DNA of 64,000 bases from Brevibacillus fulvus (GTDB lineage Bacteria > Bacillota > Bacilli > Brevibacillales > Brevibacillaceae): NCBI RefSeq assembly GCF_016908525.1, contig NZ_JAFBEB010000001.1:188501-252500 (forward strand), given 5' to 3'. Under the pieces are notes generated by a model. It ran no database searches, had not been told where the DNA came from, and saw only the letters and a list, made by a program, of their open reading frames with translations. Positions 62,271 to 64,000 of this stretch are shown here, piece by piece. The translations under genes and the position numbers were made by a program. Numbering within the stretch: position 1 is the stretch's first letter; each line of letters opens with the position of its first letter.

Positions 62271-63840
62271 AGAGCAACGGCTGCATGAGGCGCTGCAACA
62301 TTATTATGGTTTTCGCACGTTTCGTCCCGGGCAGCTGGAGATTATCCAACGGGTGTTGGCAGGTCGCAGTGTTTTGGGGCTGTTGTCAACAGGGAGTGGC
62401 AAATCGGTGACGTATCAGTTGCCCGCGCAGCTGCTGCCGGGTATTACGTTAGTTGTTTCACCGTTGATCTCACTGATGGTCGATCAGGTGCAACGGCTGC
62501 GGATGCGTGGGAAATTTTCCGCGGTCTACCTGAACAGTTCGCTTGAACCTGCCGAAACGAGACGATTGCTGAGCGAAGTGGAACAAGGCAGGTATAAGCT
62601 GGTGTACATCTCTCCGGAAAAATTGCAACAGCCAAACATCCAGCAGCTGCTGGCGCGTCGCGGCGTCTCTCTTGTAGCGGTCGATGAGGCGCATTGTATC
62701 TCGCAGTGGGGACATGATTTCCGGACGGATTATTTGCGGTTGCCTGAGATCGTGCAAAAACTGGGCAACCCGCCGGTGCTGGCCGTGACAGCCACGGCGA
62801 CCGAGGAAGTGCAGCGTGAAATCGCGCGCTTGTTTCACATTCATCAGGAAGATATCGTCAGCCAGTCGCTTAATCGGGGCAATATCGCCTACGACATCAT
62901 TGCGGTGACGGATGAAGCGGAAAAACGGGAGAAAATCATCGAAGCGGTCGCCAAACTGCATGGCCCCGGAATTGTCTACTGCCGCACGCGGCAAGCGGTC
63001 GAGCAGTTCGTGGCAACTTGTCAATTGGCCGGATTGGACAAAGTCGAAGGCTACCACGGCGGCATGTCGGCGATGGATCGCGTCTTGATCCAGGAGCAGT
63101 TCCTGCGGGATGAATTGAGCGTCATTGTGGCGACGAATGCCTTTGGAATGGGCATTGACAAGCCGAACATTCGTTATGTCCTGCATTATCATTTTCCGGG
63201 AAGCATCGAAGAATATACGCAGGAGGTTGGCCGGATCGGCAGGGACGGGCAACCGGGCTATGCCGCCTTGTATTTTGCCATTGAAGACTTGGCGATTCAC
63301 CAACATCTGTCGCAAGCCGAATATCCGGAACCGGCTGTGATTGAACTGTTTGTTGCTTCCTTGCGCGCGAAGACCGGGCTGAAACTGGCTTATCCCGAAA
63401 TCGCTGCCGGATTGGATTTGCCGGAGACGCAAACCGAGCTGTTGCTGTTTTATGCAGAACAGGCCGGATTGATTGCCAGAAGCGATCGCCCACCGTATGG
63501 CGTCCAGGTCAATTCTGGTTTTCCGGCAGATGCGGCCAATCGGATCGGACAGCGGATCGAGCGGGCCAGGCAAGCCAAGCGGACAAAATTGACACAAATG
63601 GTTAATTGGCTGCAACAAAAAGGCTGCTATCGACAAGCATTGGCCGCCTATTTCGGAAGTACCGACGATCTCGGATACGATTTGTATTGCTGTTCCTCCT
63701 GCGGTTTGCAGAGGATCGACTACGAACAAGACGTCAGCCGGCTCACCGCCGCACTTCCCGAAACAAACTGGAATCTCCATGAGGCTTTGCGCATGTTGCT
63801 GCCTGTCGAATTATACAATAGGGGAGGACATCACCATTGA
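62260..63840 (+). CDS. recQ: RecQ family ATP-dependent DNA helicase
   Basis: A 526-residue 3'-5' DNA helicase, probably the B. subtilis RecS (YpbC) orthologue (496 residues). ATG 62260 follows AAAGGAG. Motif 0 'FRTFRPGQLEII' (about 15-26), Walker A STGSGKS (about 45-51), motif II DEAH in 'VDEAHCISQWGHDFR' (about 141-155), motif III 'AVTATAT', and motifs V-VI 'ATNAFGMGIDKPNIR' and 'QEVGRIGRDG' (about 290-330). Zinc-binding Cys residues (about 457, 476-482) follow. No HRDC domain is present. Confidence 0.94.
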   Translation: MTIKEQRLHEALQHYYGFRTFRPGQLEIIQRVLAGRSVLGLLSTGSGKSVTYQLPAQLLPGITLVVSPLISLMVDQVQRLRMRGKFSAVYLNSSLEPAETRRLLSEVEQGRYKLVYISPEKLQQPNIQQLLARRGVSLVAVDEAHCISQWGHDFRTDYLRLPEIVQKLGNPPVLAVTATATEEVQREIARLFHIHQEDIVSQSLNRGNIAYDIIAVTDEAEKREKIIEAVAKLHGPGIVYCRTRQAVEQFVATCQLAGLDKVEGYHGGMSAMDRVLIQEQFLRDELSVIVATNAFGMGIDKPNIRYVLHYHFPGSIEEYTQEVGRIGRDGQPGYAALYFAIEDLAIHQHLSQAEYPEPAVIELFVASLRAKTGLKLAYPEIAAGLDLPETQTELLLFYAEQAGLIARSDRPPYGVQVNSGFPADAANRIGQRIERARQAKRTKLTQMVNWLQQKGCYRQALAAYFGSTDDLGYDLYCCSSCGLQRIDYEQDVSRLTAALPETNWNLHEALRMLLPVELYNRGGHHH

Positions 63841-64000
63841 CCAACCGGTTGCAGCAGATCGATGATCGTTTGCTGCGGATGAACTTATGGCTGACCCAAG
63901 GAATCGTCCTCATTCTCTCTGCTGCATGCAGTTTGTTTTTATTTGGCTGGACCCATACCGTGGCGATGTTTGCCTGGCCGGGGTGGTTTGAACTTTTGGC
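63837..64000 (+). CDS. ypbD: CPBP-type membrane protein (5' part)
   Basis: The first 54 codons of a gene cut by the window edge. TTG 63837 lies 9 nt behind GGGGAGG and overlaps the recQ stop by 4 nt. The N-terminus (TNRLQQIDDRLL) is followed by a hydrophobic segment from about residue 18. Position after recQ matches B. subtilis ypbD, a CPBP (CAAX-like) intramembrane protease family protein; the catalytic motifs lie outside the window, so the assignment rests on context. Confidence 0.7.
   Translation, partial: MTNRLQQIDDRLLRMNLWLTQGIVLILSAACSLFLFGWTHTVAMFAWPGWFELL

Overview
This window reads as chromosomal DNA of an endospore-forming, Gram-positive, respiring rod of the order Bacillales, with moderate GC. 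Sporulation genes (mciZ, spoIIM, dacF-spoIIAA-spoIIAB-sigF, spoVAC-AD-AEb-AEa-AF, dacB-spmA-spmB), strong AGGAGG ribosome binding sites, frequent TTG/GTG starts and a serine T-box all point there. The gene order follows the Bacillus subtilis bkdB...yqjCDE...nudF...fur...xerD...dacF...spoVA...lysA and scpAB...dacB...res...serA...fer-ypbB-recS-ypbD segments. Several insertions and the missing spoVAA/spoVAB suggest a deeper-branching family such as Alicyclobacillaceae; that placement is inference. No tRNA, rRNA, CRISPR array, transposase or prophage was seen.

Layout. 1-120 is the 3' end of a branched-chain 2-oxoacid dehydrogenase E2 gene. 561-4040 holds two tandem secreted proteins built from one repeated beta-rich module, part of which has become extremely acidic. 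4140-8119 carries a candidate Prli42-type micro-protein, a methylmalonyl-CoA epimerase/carboxyltransferase/M20 peptidase set (yqjC-yqjD-yqjE) and mciZ, none or few of which would be caught by size filters. 8277-11326 is a tightly overlapping set nudF-endoQ-thyA-folA. 11385-17399 runs spoIIM, fur, yqzK, xerD, deoB, punA, pdp. 17812-28036 is an insertion relative to B. subtilis: an oligopeptide ABC transporter (oppABCDF), a chemoreceptor and a DUF2207 lipoprotein.

28306-36796 is the forespore block: dacF (sigma-F-like promoter), spoIIA operon (sigma-H-like promoter with an adjacent Spo0A-like box), spoVA operon (near-perfect sigma-G promoter) and lysA. 36950-46826 holds ppiB, an NrdR-box-controlled ribonucleotide reductase operon with an NrdI-like flavodoxin, a site-2 protease-like gene, scpA-scpB, dacB-spmA-spmB and rluB. 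46937-54097 is the cytochrome c biogenesis and redox two-component cluster resA-resB-resC / resD-resE, followed by an overlapping HAD hydrolase. 

54233-60034 is mostly on the minus strand: a small unknown protein, an ArsB/NhaD-type transporter, the serine biosynthesis pair (class V aminotransferase and serA) under a tRNA-Ser T-box with AGC specifier, inorganic pyrophosphatase and ferredoxin. The window closes with an unknown membrane-anchored protein, ypbB, recQ and the start of a CPBP-type membrane protein (ypbD).

Most of the window is well-understood core biology. The least explained parts are the tandem acidic-module proteins (561-4040), the perfect inverted repeat between oppA and oppB, the palindrome between the unknown membrane protein and ypbB, and the small genes.
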